From an uncultured Lachnospiraceae bacterium (GTDB taxonomy: Bacteria; Bacillota; Clostridia; Lachnospirales; Lachnospiraceae), in the NCBI GenBank assembly GCA_900315945.1, contig ONAZ01000012.1, positions 1 to 64,000 on the forward strand: a stretch of DNA of 64,000 nucleotides, in the 5' to 3' direction. Both the position numbers and the translations under genes were made by a program. The notes under the pieces are model-generated. The model was not told the DNA's origin. It made no database searches and saw nothing but the letters and a program-made list of their open reading frames with translations. Numbering within the stretch: the first letter of the stretch is position 1; each line of letters begins with the position of its first letter. Shown here one piece after another: positions 17,585 to 26,849 of the stretch.

Positions 17585-20500
17585 AAGCTCATAAAAAACC
17601 TTATAATAAATCCCATGAAGCCATCATATGTCTTAGCTGACGGAATCTTAATTGTTGTATCACCTGACACCTGATAATTATCTGCCTTAATAACCTTGGT
17701 ATCTTCAATATTAGGCTGTACTACATTAGCTTGTGGTACCACTGTAGGCGTAGTATTAGGCACGTTATTATTCTTCTTAGGCTCTAATACATATAATTCT
17801 TCTTCATCCTCTTCGAATACAACTACATCGTCTTCATCAGGATCATCTGTATATCCAATAATAAATGGTTTAATCCTGTCTGTCTCAAATGTAATTCTTC
17901 CCGTAGCTTCATCATAATTAATAGGTCTAATTACTGTTAGGTCATTGAAATCTCCATCATCTTCTAATAAGTAAATAATATAGCGTCTGTTAGTATTGCG
18001 TATTTCATCTGGAATCTCAACGCTTATAGCTAGAGGTTCTTCAACCTCTGTTATGTCAAATGTATTATCACCCTGTTGTATAATTAGTGTTAAGTCAATT
18101 AGGCTTCCAATATAATACTTTCTTAACTGCTGATATATAGTCCTAATATCATCATCAGTAAGTGTATCTGTTATATCATCCGCTTCAATCCAGTAATTAA
18201 TACCATCTTCCTCATCTTCGTAATCAATGACTTCCTCATCATCGTAATAATCATCATCGTCGTAATAATCATCACCCTCGCCACTGTCATCACGTTCATC
18301 TACCGGCTTTGCTGGAACAGGAAGCTTAACGTCATTTTCAATTTTAGCCTTCTGCGGATTCTTATCCTTCACATCTGGATGGTCAGTTACATTATTAATC
18401 TTGCCCTTTTCCTTTTCAACTTTGTCGTAGGTAGAAGCAGGTACCTCCTTAATCTCACTAACTACGCAACCACCATCAAGGTCGCTGTATCCCTTGTCTC
18501 CGATTACTTTGTACCATACATTGTAGCTTCCAACCTTCTTTCCCGTTGGAACATTAACTGACCACTTCTTGTTATTATCATTACTTAATCCATCAAACTC
18601 TGGCGCTGTATTAGCATCTTCACCAAGAGCGTAATAGATTGTGCCACCAATTACACTTCCTGGTGTTACAAGCTCCATATCCTGACCTGAATAGTACAAT
18701 CCTTCCTTAGCCTTAGGCGAGATTAAGCTAGGAGTCTTAATAGCTTCAGGCTCCTTATTAATCACTTCCTCATCTGCCTTATAAGCTATGGCAAATGGAC
18801 ATATTCTACTTGTACTAAATGTTAATTCATTATGTGCTGAGTCAAATTCTGTAGGATTAATTACAGTAATATCTGACGTGTCATCTTCATTAAGTCGAAG
18901 TATTACGAAGTTTCTGCCTTCCTTAACATATTTGTTAGGAACATCTAATTCTAACTCTACATTCTCCTGTAGATCTGTAATATCAACTGGCTCCTCATCT
19001 CCAACCTTCTTGTAGAGATTCAAATCATATATTACAGGAACCTCATATTCCCTAAATCGATTATATAGAACCTCCTTGCTATAATCATCTAAAGTATCTG
19101 TAATATCCTCTTCTTCCATCCATATGTTAACACCCTGCTCCTTCTCTTCCTTAGGAATGTCAACTACTTCTGGAAGTTTCTTCTCTCCAGTAACCTTTAT
19201 TACTGGAGGCTTGGTGTCTTCAGTAGGCTCTGTAATCTCTGGAGTCTTATCCACAGAAGTATCTGTAACCACAGGGACTTCATATGGCACGTCGTCATCT
19301 TCTTCATCCTCCTCTTCTACAGCTTCCTTCTTTTGCTCAATAGATTTTCCAATCTCAGCTACGACACATTTTGGTGCAACATCTTCATATCCTTCTTCAC
19401 CCTTAATAGTGTACCATACATAGTATTTGCCAGGCTGTGAAGCTTGTGGTACTCCAACACCCCATGTCTTGTCTTCACTATTACTTAAACCGTCAAATTC
19501 AGGCGCAGTTGTGCCATTTGTTCCAATAGCATAATACATCTTGCCGCCCTTAGCTGAACCCACTTTAACAAGTGCCTGATTCTTACCATTATAGATAAGT
19601 CCGCTTCTAGGCGTAGGTGCTGTATATGCAATCTGCTTCTTCATAGCAGCAGAAGCATCAAGCTGAATTACAAGTCTTGAATCATAGCCTGGAGCTTCAA
19701 ATTCCATATGCAGACTTCCGTCGCTATTAAGCTTATTAACTATAGGTGTAGCAATATATGTAACATTGTCTTTCTTCTTATAGAATAATTGAACTCCCTT
19801 TTTAGCATCAACACTTGCTGGGATATCAACCTTAATCTTATCTCCTTCTACTACATCTAATACATCTCCTTCTTTTGGAGAATCTATTTTCTTGCCAGCA
19901 ACCTCAATATCGAATTTAACATCACCTTTATATCCATTATTACTTAGTTCTACTGTTGTCTTAACATCCTTCTTAGATTTGCTGCCTTTTCTAAAATAAT
20001 CAGTAGTATCTCTTACTTCACCCTTTGTTGTTTTTTCATCTGCCTTAGCGGATTCAACTGTTTTAATCTCACCTTTTACACACACGGGAGTAGTATGAGA
20101 GTATCCTTCATCTCCCATTACCACATACCATACGTTATATATTCCTGGCTTCTCTACCATAGGAACAGCATGCTTCCAAGTTCTAGAATTATCATATTGA
20201 CCAAATGGATTCTCTTTATCACCATCAAACTCCGGGGCGGTCTTATCATCTTCGCTTAATGCATAAAATAGTGTTCCACCCTTGCAAGCTCCCGGTTCAA
20301 CTACTATATGACTCTTACCATCATATACTAAGCCTTTAACCGGTTCTGGCGCACTTGTAATCTCAGGGATTTTCAGTTCAACAGGCTTGTTCTTTACTGT
20401 ATAAGAAATGTCAGTATCACAAGCAGGCATAGTATATTTTGCAAATATCACTCCATCACTATTGGTCTTATACTCTATTGGCTTAACTACTTCGTTATGC

Positions 20501-22779
20501 CCATCTTTAGAGTAAGTCAATTCTAATTCCTGAAGCTTATCCTTGTTTTCAAGACTAACTGTAATCGTATCTCCTGCAGTTACATAAGTAAACCTACCAT
20601 CATAGGAATATGCAAAGCCCTCTGAGGTATTATATTTTGCATTTTCATAGGCATCTTTATTACCCGTTTCGTTAAACACATGTGCCGTCAGTTTATATTG
20701 TGTACGCCCACAGACGCACTTATGTGTTGTCTCATTGTAATAATGAGGTAATTCAATATCCTTTCCTGTTGCTTTGCAATAAGGACATATTGCTTCATGA
20801 ACATTTACATTCTTATCCTTATATTGTACATCTATATGACTACATGGAGTAACTACAGCATATAAATCACTTCTACAAGCCGCTTTTCTGTCATCCTTCT
20901 TAACAGGCTTCAATTCCTCTACTTTAGTACCAGTGCTAACAGATGCACCGTCATATAATTCTATATTACCATCACTGTTAGCTCCATCACCACGACCTAT
21001 CGCATAGGAACCTTTGTGCTTAGAAATAGCTGCAACTGTTCCTCCTGTAATCTTAACGTTACCACCATTTCCTTTATATCCACCACCAATACCTGCTCCA
21101 CCAGCATCTCCCTGCGTTATTGCATGAACCAAAGCTGCTCCTAGTATTTCAACTGCTGTACTCGTGGCGCCATTTGCTGCAGCTGCCGCATTTGGACCCC
21201 CTGCACCAAATGAAGTCTTAAGCAAAATTGTTTTATCAGCATCACCAGCACTTGCTGTAACATTTCCACCTGATATTGTTACAGTTCCTCCGTTACCTTT
21301 AATTCCGCCACCAATTCCTGCGCTTTTCCCATTAGAAATAGCTGTAACATCTCCACCTTTGATGGTAACATTTCCTCCATTACCACCATTTGTATTTTCG
21401 CCTAAGCCCTGTTCACCTGCACCAATGCCTGCACCTCTTGCTGAAATAGCCACAACTATACCACCATTAATGTTAACTACTCCACCATTTTTACCTCCAC
21501 CAATTGCAGCGGACTTATGAGATGTAATAGCCGTTACTTCGCCACCATTAATAGTAATAGGCGCACCCTGGTCTTTGTATTGACACGAACCAATAGCACA
21601 TCCAGCCAAGCCAGAATTATCCTCTAGTACCTCTGCCTTAACTACGCCACCATTAATAGTCACAGGACCGTTCTTACCACGATGACCTGCACCTATTGCA
21701 GCGGCACCAGAGCCTTTATTAATGGCATTAACAGTACCACCATTAATCTCTATTTCTCCACCATTAAATGAACTACCACTACCACTAGCATTGGCGCCTC
21801 CGCCAATTCCTGCTCCATACCAACCACCAGTGGCTGTAACTTCACCACCATTAATTGTTACTTTTCCACCTTGATGACCATCAGCTCCGCCACCTATACC
21901 TGCAGCTCTAAGACCACCAGTAGCGTTAACTTTACCACCATTAATAATTACAGTAGTTCCACTTCTATCCTCTGAACCACCAATTCCAGCACCCCATTCG
22001 TCTGAACATTTTGCATTTACTTCGCCACCATTAATTGTAACAGTTCCCATGTTCCAATTTCGCTGACCACGTCCTATACCGGCGGCATAATTTCCTCCTG
22101 TTGCATATACAAATCCATTATTAATTGTTACATTTCCAAATCCGCTTTTCTCACCGCGACCGCCACCAATTCCTGCAGCGTATTTGCCACCGACAGCTTC
22201 TATTATTCCACCATTAATAGTCAGATTACCACCCATAGTATCACGCACAGCACCAATACCAGGTCCATTCTCAGGCTTCGCCTTAATAGTTCCTGTAAGC
22301 CCACCTAAGCTATTAGACTGAGCCCATATAATTAATTCACTGTCTTTAGTTATATATATACCATTATTGGCTTCCAGATATGAATTATCCTCCAGTATAA
22401 GATTAACCTTACCAGATATTACTACTGCATCACTAGTAACCTTTTCACCAGATAATACATACCAACCATCAGACATATTATTGGAAAATTCCTTGCAGTC
22501 GTTTCTAGTTCGTATAATACCATTATCAATGTATGGAACCGAAGCACCTGTTGGAGCTGATACTTCGACAATATCTTCAATAGCACCCCATGACAGCTCC
22601 GAATTGATGCTGTCAGTAAAATAATCTGTAGAATTAACAGGCACTTCCTCACTATAAGAAGATTCATTAGATACTACATTCTCACTTGGTGCAGCTAGTG
22701 CTGTAACAGAATTGGTTACCATTATAACTGCAAGGGATATGCCTATTGTTCTTTTTATAATCTTATATATTTTTGACAT
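17578..22779 (-). CDS. Giant secreted repeat protein (Gly-rich parallel-beta type repeats)
   Basis: 1733 residues. A signal peptide (about 1-29, ending ALAAP) is followed by a region of about 150-600 with at least 15 imperfect repeats of the form GxVTINGGxVxAxGGxxxAGIGGG, which suggests a parallel beta-helix. A CxxC-containing stretch comes next (about 650-690). Three copies then follow of a domain of about 95 residues (GLVYDGK...TAPEFDG...VWY...GY), and two copies of an acidic domain beginning near DDITDTL and ending near PFxIxY. The C-terminus is hydrophobic (FMGFIIRFFMSLW) with no LPXTG motif. It is the first gene of the radical SAM/precursor/exporter operon. Function is not recognised; adhesion or carbohydrate binding are guesses. 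Confidence 0.85.
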   Translation of the reverse strand: MSKIYKIIKRTIGISLAVIMVTNSVTALAAPSENVVSNESSYSEEVPVNSTDYFTDSINSELSWGAIEDIVEVSAPTGASVPYIDNGIIRTRNDCKEFSNNMSDGWYVLSGEKVTSDAVVISGKVNLILEDNSYLEANNGIYITKDSELIIWAQSNSLGGLTGTIKAKPENGPGIGAVRDTMGGNLTINGGIIEAVGGKYAAGIGGGRGEKSGFGNVTINNGFVYATGGNYAAGIGRGQRNWNMGTVTINGGEVNAKCSDEWGAGIGGSEDRSGTTVIINGGKVNATGGLRAAGIGGGADGHQGGKVTINGGEVTATGGWYGAGIGGGANASGSGSSFNGGEIEINGGTVNAINKGSGAAAIGAGHRGKNGPVTINGGVVKAEVLEDNSGLAGCAIGSCQYKDQGAPITINGGEVTAITSHKSAAIGGGKNGGVVNINGGIVVAISARGAGIGAGEQGLGENTNGGNGGNVTIKGGDVTAISNGKSAGIGGGIKGNGGTVTISGGNVTASAGDADKTILLKTSFGAGGPNAAAAANGATSTAVEILGAALVHAITQGDAGGAGIGGGYKGNGGNVKITGGTVAAISKHKGSYAIGRGDGANSDGNIELYDGASVSTGTKVEELKPVKKDDRKAACRSDLYAVVTPCSHIDVQYKDKNVNVHEAICPYCKATGKDIELPHYYNETTHKCVCGRTQYKLTAHVFNETGNKDAYENAKYNTSEGFAYSYDGRFTYVTAGDTITVSLENKDKLQELELTYSKDGHNEVVKPIEYKTNSDGVIFAKYTMPACDTDISYTVKNKPVELKIPEITSAPEPVKGLVYDGKSHIVVEPGACKGGTLFYALSEDDKTAPEFDGDKENPFGQYDNSRTWKHAVPMVEKPGIYNVWYVVMGDEGYSHTTPVCVKGEIKTVESAKADEKTTKGEVRDTTDYFRKGSKSKKDVKTTVELSNNGYKGDVKFDIEVAGKKIDSPKEGDVLDVVEGDKIKVDIPASVDAKKGVQLFYKKKDNVTYIATPIVNKLNSDGSLHMEFEAPGYDSRLVIQLDASAAMKKQIAYTAPTPRSGLIYNGKNQALVKVGSAKGGKMYYAIGTNGTTAPEFDGLSNSEDKTWGVGVPQASQPGKYYVWYTIKGEEGYEDVAPKCVVAEIGKSIEQKKEAVEEEDEEDDDVPYEVPVVTDTSVDKTPEITEPTEDTKPPVIKVTGEKKLPEVVDIPKEEKEQGVNIWMEEEDITDTLDDYSKEVLYNRFREYEVPVIYDLNLYKKVGDEEPVDITDLQENVELELDVPNKYVKEGRNFVILRLNEDDTSDITVINPTEFDSAHNELTFSTSRICPFAIAYKADEEVINKEPEAIKTPSLISPKAKEGLYYSGQDMELVTPGSVIGGTIYYALGEDANTAPEFDGLSNDNNKKWSVNVPTGKKVGSYNVWYKVIGDKGYSDLDGGCVVSEIKEVPASTYDKVEKEKGKINNVTDHPDVKDKNPQKAKIENDVKLPVPAKPVDERDDSGEGDDYYDDDDYYDDEEVIDYEDEEDGINYWIEADDITDTLTDDDIRTIYQQLRKYYIGSLIDLTLIIQQGDNTFDITEVEEPLAISVEIPDEIRNTNRRYIIYLLEDDGDFNDLTVIRPINYDEATGRITFETDRIKPFIIGYTDDPDEDDVVVFEEDEEELYVLEPKKNNNVPNTTPTVVPQANVVQPNIEDTKVIKADNYQVSGDTTIKIPSAKTYDGFMGFIIRFFMSLW

Positions 22780-22840
22780 AATATAGTCTCCTACCTTTTA
22801 TAATAATTATCTATAGTATCATTATTCTCTTAACTGATTT

Positions 22841-22880
22841 ATTATAACAATTAATCCGACACATTTCAAGACATGTGTCG
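22841..22880 (-). promoter_or_regulatory. Promoter with inverted-repeat operator for the exoprotein/RiPP operon
   Basis: On the minus strand TTGAAA (22864-22869), 17 bp, TATAAT (22841-22846). A perfect 8-bp inverted repeat, CGACACAT and ATGTGTCG (22873-22880 and 22857-22864) with an 8-bp gap, is centred over the -35 box, as expected for a dimeric repressor or activator. It might also act as a terminator stem for the upstream gene, but no T-tract follows. Confidence 0.7.
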
Positions 22881-22910
22881 TTTATCTTTGTGAGTATATT
22901 GCATTTTATT

Positions 22911-23879
22911 TTAAACATTCTCTTTATCTTTATCTTCGTTATCCTTAACGCCCCATTTTCGATAAATTGCTGAAAGCATTGCTCCTGATATGTTATGCCA
23001 CACAGAAAAAATTGCTCCTGGAACAGTAGCCATTGCAAGATTAGGGAAAGAAGTTGTTGCCAGACTACTTGCCAGTCCTGAGTTTTGCATTCCAACCTCA
23101 ATGGATAGAGCCTTGATTTTCGGAATTGGCATTTTAAATATCTTACCAATAGCAAATCCACTTAGATAGCCTAACAGATTATGAAGTATAACAACTATTA
23201 AAACAATATATCCTGTGCTTAATATCTTCTCAGAATTATGTGACACCACTGAACCTACAATAAGGCATATTCCAATTGTAGATATTGTGGGAAGTACCTT
23301 AACTGCTTTCTCGGCGAAATTAGAAAACACTCTATTCAATATAAATCCCAATCCAATAGGAAGAAGTATTATCTGCAAAATACTTAATATCATAGATAAT
23401 ACATCAACATCTGCAGAAGTTCTAAGAAGCAGATATGTTATAAGTGGCGTAAGGAGTGGAGACAAAAGTGTACTTATGGTTGTCATTCCAACAGACAAGG
23501 CCACATCTCCCTTAGATAGAAATGTAATAACATTACTAGCCGTTCCACCAGGACAGGTTCCTACAAGTACAACACCTGCAGCAAGTGCAGGATCAAGATT
23601 GAATACTTTAGTTAAGAGAAATGCCAATAGCGGCATAATAATATACTGAGCAAGGCATCCTATTATTACTTCCTTAGGTCTTGTAAATACTATAGCAAAA
23701 TCCTTAGGCTTAATTGTAAGCCCCATGCCGAACATAATTACAGCAAGAAGATAATTAATCCATTTAGTATCAATCCAGCTTGTTGATGCTGGAAAAAATA
23801 GGGATACAATGGCAATAATAAGAACAATTATGGCCATATATTTTTCAAATAGTTCACAAATCTTTACTAATACTTTCAT
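22911..23879 (-). CDS. Bile acid:sodium symporter (BASS) family transporter
   Basis: 322 residues, almost entirely hydrophobic with about nine to ten TM helices. The motifs VGTCPGGTASNVITFLSKGD and SIEVGMQNSGLASSLA are the two crossed-helix signatures of the BASS family. Family members move organic anions with sodium; substrates include bile acids, pantoate, pyruvate and others, so the substrate here is open. It starts 6 bp after the NudC gene, which suggests co-transcription. Confidence 0.9.
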   Translation of the reverse strand: MKVLVKICELFEKYMAIIVLIIAIVSLFFPASTSWIDTKWINYLLAVIMFGMGLTIKPKDFAIVFTRPKEVIIGCLAQYIIMPLLAFLLTKVFNLDPALAAGVVLVGTCPGGTASNVITFLSKGDVALSVGMTTISTLLSPLLTPLITYLLLRTSADVDVLSMILSILQIILLPIGLGFILNRVFSNFAEKAVKVLPTISTIGICLIVGSVVSHNSEKILSTGYIVLIVVILHNLLGYLSGFAIGKIFKMPIPKIKALSIEVGMQNSGLASSLATTSFPNLAMATVPGAIFSVWHNISGAMLSAIYRKWGVKDNEDKDKENV

Positions 23880-23885
23880 CGAATC

Positions 23886-24707
23886 TTATCCTTCTTTAAA
23901 CAGCTTCATCATCTCGTTGGTAAGACTTAGATTATTAGGCTGCAGCTCTACATCTTCTCTATTAACCCACTCAGCATATCTAAGTTCATTCTTATCCATA
24001 TGAATTGTATCATCACCATCAACTTCACAATAGAATCCCATAAGAATATCCTGGGCCATGCCCCACGGCTGTGATTTATAATACTTAATATTCTTAACTT
24101 TAATTCCAGCTTCTTCCATTACTTCTCTTGCTACAGTCTCTTCAAGAGTCTCACCAATCTCAGTAAAGCCGGCAATCAACGCGCTATGTGCATAGCCTGT
24201 TCGATACTTAGTAATAAGAATCTTATCCCCATTAGTCACACCAACAATTGCGGCTGGGTTAATTCTTGGAAATACCATATTGCCACAGGAGTCACACTTA
24301 AGAGCACGCTCTTTATCGTGGAGGTGAAGCTTGCTGCCACATTTGCCACAGTATTGATTATCAACATACCATTTCCACAAATGGAATGCGGTAAATACTG
24401 CATATACATCGGCACCAGTCACCTTGTCTCTTACATCCTTGATGGAATAATAAGTATAATTATCTAAGACAATTTCCTTCGGGGTGTCCCAATTATTGTA
24501 CAGGAAATATCTCTTATCATCTACGGAGAATAAATATATTGAATCCCCCTTATTTATATCCCTGCTTTTAGGAAATATAGACATTAATGAGTTATCTCCA
24601 ATTAGTATCTCTCCTTTATCATTGAAGATAAGAAGATAGTCATCTCCGGTTATAGTATTATTGCGATATTCATTATGTAATTTGCTAGGATAAATGTCTT
24701 GTATCAT
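23886..24707 (-). CDS. nudC: NADH pyrophosphatase, NudC-type Nudix hydrolase
   Basis: 273 residues. A four-Cys zinc ribbon (CGKCG...CDSCG, about 122-142) precedes a Nudix box GFTEIGETLEETVAREVMEE and the NudC marker SQPWGMAQ. NudC hydrolyses NAD(H) to NMN(H) and AMP and removes NAD caps from RNA in other bacteria. The start is well set by AAGGAG upstream of ATG 24707. It shares an operon with the BASS transporter. Confidence 0.92.
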   Translation of the reverse strand: MIQDIYPSKLHNEYRNNTITGDDYLLIFNDKGEILIGDNSLMSIFPKSRDINKGDSIYLFSVDDKRYFLYNNWDTPKEIVLDNYTYYSIKDVRDKVTGADVYAVFTAFHLWKWYVDNQYCGKCGSKLHLHDKERALKCDSCGNMVFPRINPAAIVGVTNGDKILITKYRTGYAHSALIAGFTEIGETLEETVAREVMEEAGIKVKNIKYYKSQPWGMAQDILMGFYCEVDGDDTIHMDKNELRYAEWVNREDVELQPNNLSLTNEMMKLFKEG

Positions 24708-24736
24708 TGTTAAAACTCCTTAGATTAGTTAGTGGA

Positions 24737-26137
24737 TTAGGCTTTAGGAACAGTCAATTTACTAACATCAACCACATCAATGATTTGACTTTTTTTATCA
24801 CCTTCAATAAAACCTATTGCATATAATGGCAATGTAATAAATCCTTCACCTTTTCCAACATTGGTATCTGCAAATTTAATTGCAGGATGGACTCCATACT
24901 TCTTCTGATTCTTAATAACATACTTCATACTAGTCGCCCTATTATTTGTAGATTTACACTCAATAATATTCGTTTCCCCATTCTTTTCAAACAAAAAATC
25001 CAACTCCGGCGAGCCACTTGGTGCATGATAGTAATAAAGTTTTATATTGTTAGACGCAAATGCTGAAGCAACCATATTTTCTGCAATTGCACCTTTGTAA
25101 GCACTAATATCACCTTCGAGAATCTTCTTTGGCACATCATCTCCCAATTGGGATACTAATAGGCCAGTATCAACAAAGAATACTTTAAACTCAGAAGATT
25201 TCTTGACACCTTCAAGAGGGTATGACAATTCCGATGTATTATATGCCTTAATCACAAATCCTACATCTACTAGATACTGTAAACCATCAGCTTTCTCAGG
25301 GGAATGCCCTCTTACATTAACTAGACTGTACTGAAACTTCTTATACTCCTTAGACAACTGTGCAGGCAAAGAATCCAGACATGCCTCTGCTCTAAGCTTA
25401 AGCACCTCATTGATTGCATCTTCACCTTCCTTATTCTTATATCTCCCAAAATCATCTCTAATTGAATAGAGGATTTGTTGCTGTATTTTTCTTACCGCAT
25501 TAATATCATGCGACTCTAAAAACTTATTAACAGCCTCTGGCATACCACCAACAATTAAATACTGATAATACAATGCACGAAAGCTTTCGTGCACAGCTTT
25601 ATCAATAACTGATTTCTCTTCAATTGACTTACTTACATAATCTATTACGTTAGGTTGAACCCCTACATTATCAATAAATTCTTTAAATGATAAAGGATAC
25701 ATTGTAAGTCGCTCTTCATATCCAACAGGTATCCCTCTCTTATATGGTTCTCTAAAACCTTTAACCCCCAAAAAGCTACCAGTTGCAATCACATCATATC
25801 TACCATCTATGTCCCAATATTTCAGAGAACTTCTAGCATTAGGGCAGTCTTGTATCTCATCCATTATTATAAGCGTCTTCCCTGGAACAAAGTTAGCACT
25901 TGTGACAATAGCAGACATAGACATAATCATCTTATCAACATCAAAATCCCCTTCAAATGCTAAAGATAATGACTTATCAGCGCGTAGATCCAAGTACACA
26001 CAATTCTCATAGTATTCTTTTCCGAACTTTTTTACTATGTAAGTCTTGCCTATTTGCCTAAGCCCGCTAATTACTAATGGATGATGCTCTGATTCTTTCC
26101 ATTTTATTAAGTCTTTCCATATATCTCTTTTAAGCAT
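24737..26137 (-). CDS. DUF4143-type AAA ATPase
   Basis: 466 residues. Walker A is GLRQIGKTYIVKKF (about 25-38) and Walker B is TLIIMDEIQDC. The middle part is typical of the AAA_14/DUF4143 family and the C-terminal part contains SPELDFLFEK followed by NIIECKS, a PD-(D/E)xK nuclease-like arrangement. The family is widespread in gut Firmicutes; its cellular role is not established. It has a consensus promoter and AGGAGG site, and is preceded by an array of four direct repeats that overlaps the promoter, so tight regulation is likely. Confidence 0.88.
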   Translation of the reverse strand: MLKRDIWKDLIKWKESEHHPLVISGLRQIGKTYIVKKFGKEYYENCVYLDLRADKSLSLAFEGDFDVDKMIMSMSAIVTSANFVPGKTLIIMDEIQDCPNARSSLKYWDIDGRYDVIATGSFLGVKGFREPYKRGIPVGYEERLTMYPLSFKEFIDNVGVQPNVIDYVSKSIEEKSVIDKAVHESFRALYYQYLIVGGMPEAVNKFLESHDINAVRKIQQQILYSIRDDFGRYKNKEGEDAINEVLKLRAEACLDSLPAQLSKEYKKFQYSLVNVRGHSPEKADGLQYLVDVGFVIKAYNTSELSYPLEGVKKSSEFKVFFVDTGLLVSQLGDDVPKKILEGDISAYKGAIAENMVASAFASNNIKLYYYHAPSGSPELDFLFEKNGETNIIECKSTNNRATSMKYVIKNQKKYGVHPAIKFADTNVGKGEGFITLPLYAIGFIEGDKKSQIIDVVDVSKLTVPKA

Positions 26138-26160
26138 AAAAAATCCTCCAATATGCGTAT

Positions 26161-26188
26161 ATTATATCATTATTTTGTCATTTTTCAA
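26161..26188 (-). promoter_or_regulatory. Promoter of the DUF4143 ATPase gene
   Basis: On the minus strand TTGAAA (26183-26188), 16 bp, TATAAT (26161-26166), then TGGAGG 7 bp before ATG 26137. The first copy of the 33-bp-period repeat fills the spacer between the two boxes. Confidence 0.8.
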
Positions 26189-26284
26189 AGAATTAGTACA
26201 TATACTTTTGTCATTTTTAAGAGGATTTTAGGCATTAGTTTTGTCATTTTTAAGAGGTTTTCAAGTATTAGTTTTGTCATTTTT
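26173..26284. repeat. Four direct repeats with exact 33-bp period
   Basis: Plus-strand TTTTGTCATTTTT occurs at 26173, 26206, 26239 and 26272, each exactly 33 bp apart; the intervening 20 bp are only loosely conserved, mostly AAGAGG...TTAG. On the transcribed strand the unit reads AAAAATGACAAAA. The array ends at the stop codon of the upstream 2H phosphoesterase gene. It looks like a set of phased operator sites. Confidence 0.9.
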
Positions 26285-26808
26285 CAAAAGATTTGTGATA
26301 TGATTAGATTAGTTAATGGATTAGGCTTCGACAGCCCAAATGAAGTAATGTGTGCATTTACAGGCTGAAACCTATCCTGTACAACCTTAAAAGCATGTTG
26401 CATCTGATCATTACCAAGTTTCTTACCAAGTGTAATATGTGGAATCCAATCTGGTGGAATATAGTATCGATTAACTATTGTATCATGTCCATTACTTAGG
26501 ACATCATATATATTGTCACTTAGTTCCGTAAGATATTGATTCTTGGTGGGTTGCACATATATGACATACGGCAGAAACACACCTATTGACGGAATTAGAA
26601 TTTCATCATAGTGCAATCTATCTTCTATCTTATCAAATAATTCTATCGCTATATCAGTGCTTTTTTCATCAAATGCACTAATCGTAAGATGTGGGACAAC
26701 ATTGTTCTTAATCATGAAATCATTGCCACTTACTGTTGCAATCTCATCTATTATGTTCTGCAGTTTATTATTCGTATTGTCGTCAAAATATGCTGTAATT
26801 AGGTACAT
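26284..26808 (-). CDS. 2H phosphoesterase / 2'-5' RNA ligase-like protein
   Basis: 174 residues. The two signature motifs are PHLTISAFD (about 44-52) and PHITLGKKL (about 126-134), the paired HxT/S motifs of the LigT/cyclic phosphodiesterase superfamily. Members act on 2',3'-cyclic phosphates or 2'-5' linkages in RNA and small nucleotides; the substrate here is unknown. ATG 26808 is preceded by AAAAGGAG. Its upstream region is a near copy of the one before the asparagine-synthetase-like gene. Confidence 0.85.
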   Translation of the reverse strand: MYLITAYFDDNTNNKLQNIIDEIATVSGNDFMIKNNVVPHLTISAFDEKSTDIAIELFDKIEDRLHYDEILIPSIGVFLPYVIYVQPTKNQYLTELSDNIYDVLSNGHDTIVNRYYIPPDWIPHITLGKKLGNDQMQHAFKVVQDRFQPVNAHITSFGLSKPNPLTNLIISQIF

Positions 26809-26849
26809 GTTAACTCCTTTTCCCTACATTATAGCACAAACAATACCTT
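26806..26849 (-). repeat. Leader/promoter duplicate, copy 1 (with extended -10)
   Basis: This segment, including TGCTATAAT (TATAAT at 26828-26833), AAAAGGAG and the start codon, is about 85-90% identical to 28403-28446. The two copies drive the 2H phosphoesterase and the asparagine-synthetase-like genes. Confidence 0.75.

Noticed and set aside
17578-17700. Sortase anchor on the exoprotein
   Set aside because: No LPXTG-like motif precedes the hydrophobic C-terminus and no basic tail follows it.
21164-21520. Pro-rich plus-strand frame
   Set aside because: It is the antisense shadow of the Gly-rich repeats of the giant exoprotein.
26173-26284. CRISPR array
   Set aside because: Repeat core is only 13 bp, the intervals are partly conserved and short, and no cas genes are present; it fits operators.
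26153-26368. Plus-strand open frame across the 33-bp repeats
   Set aside because: 33 is a multiple of three, so a repeat array gives an open frame with a periodic peptide by default; there is no ribosome site and it overlaps the promoter of a minus-strand gene.
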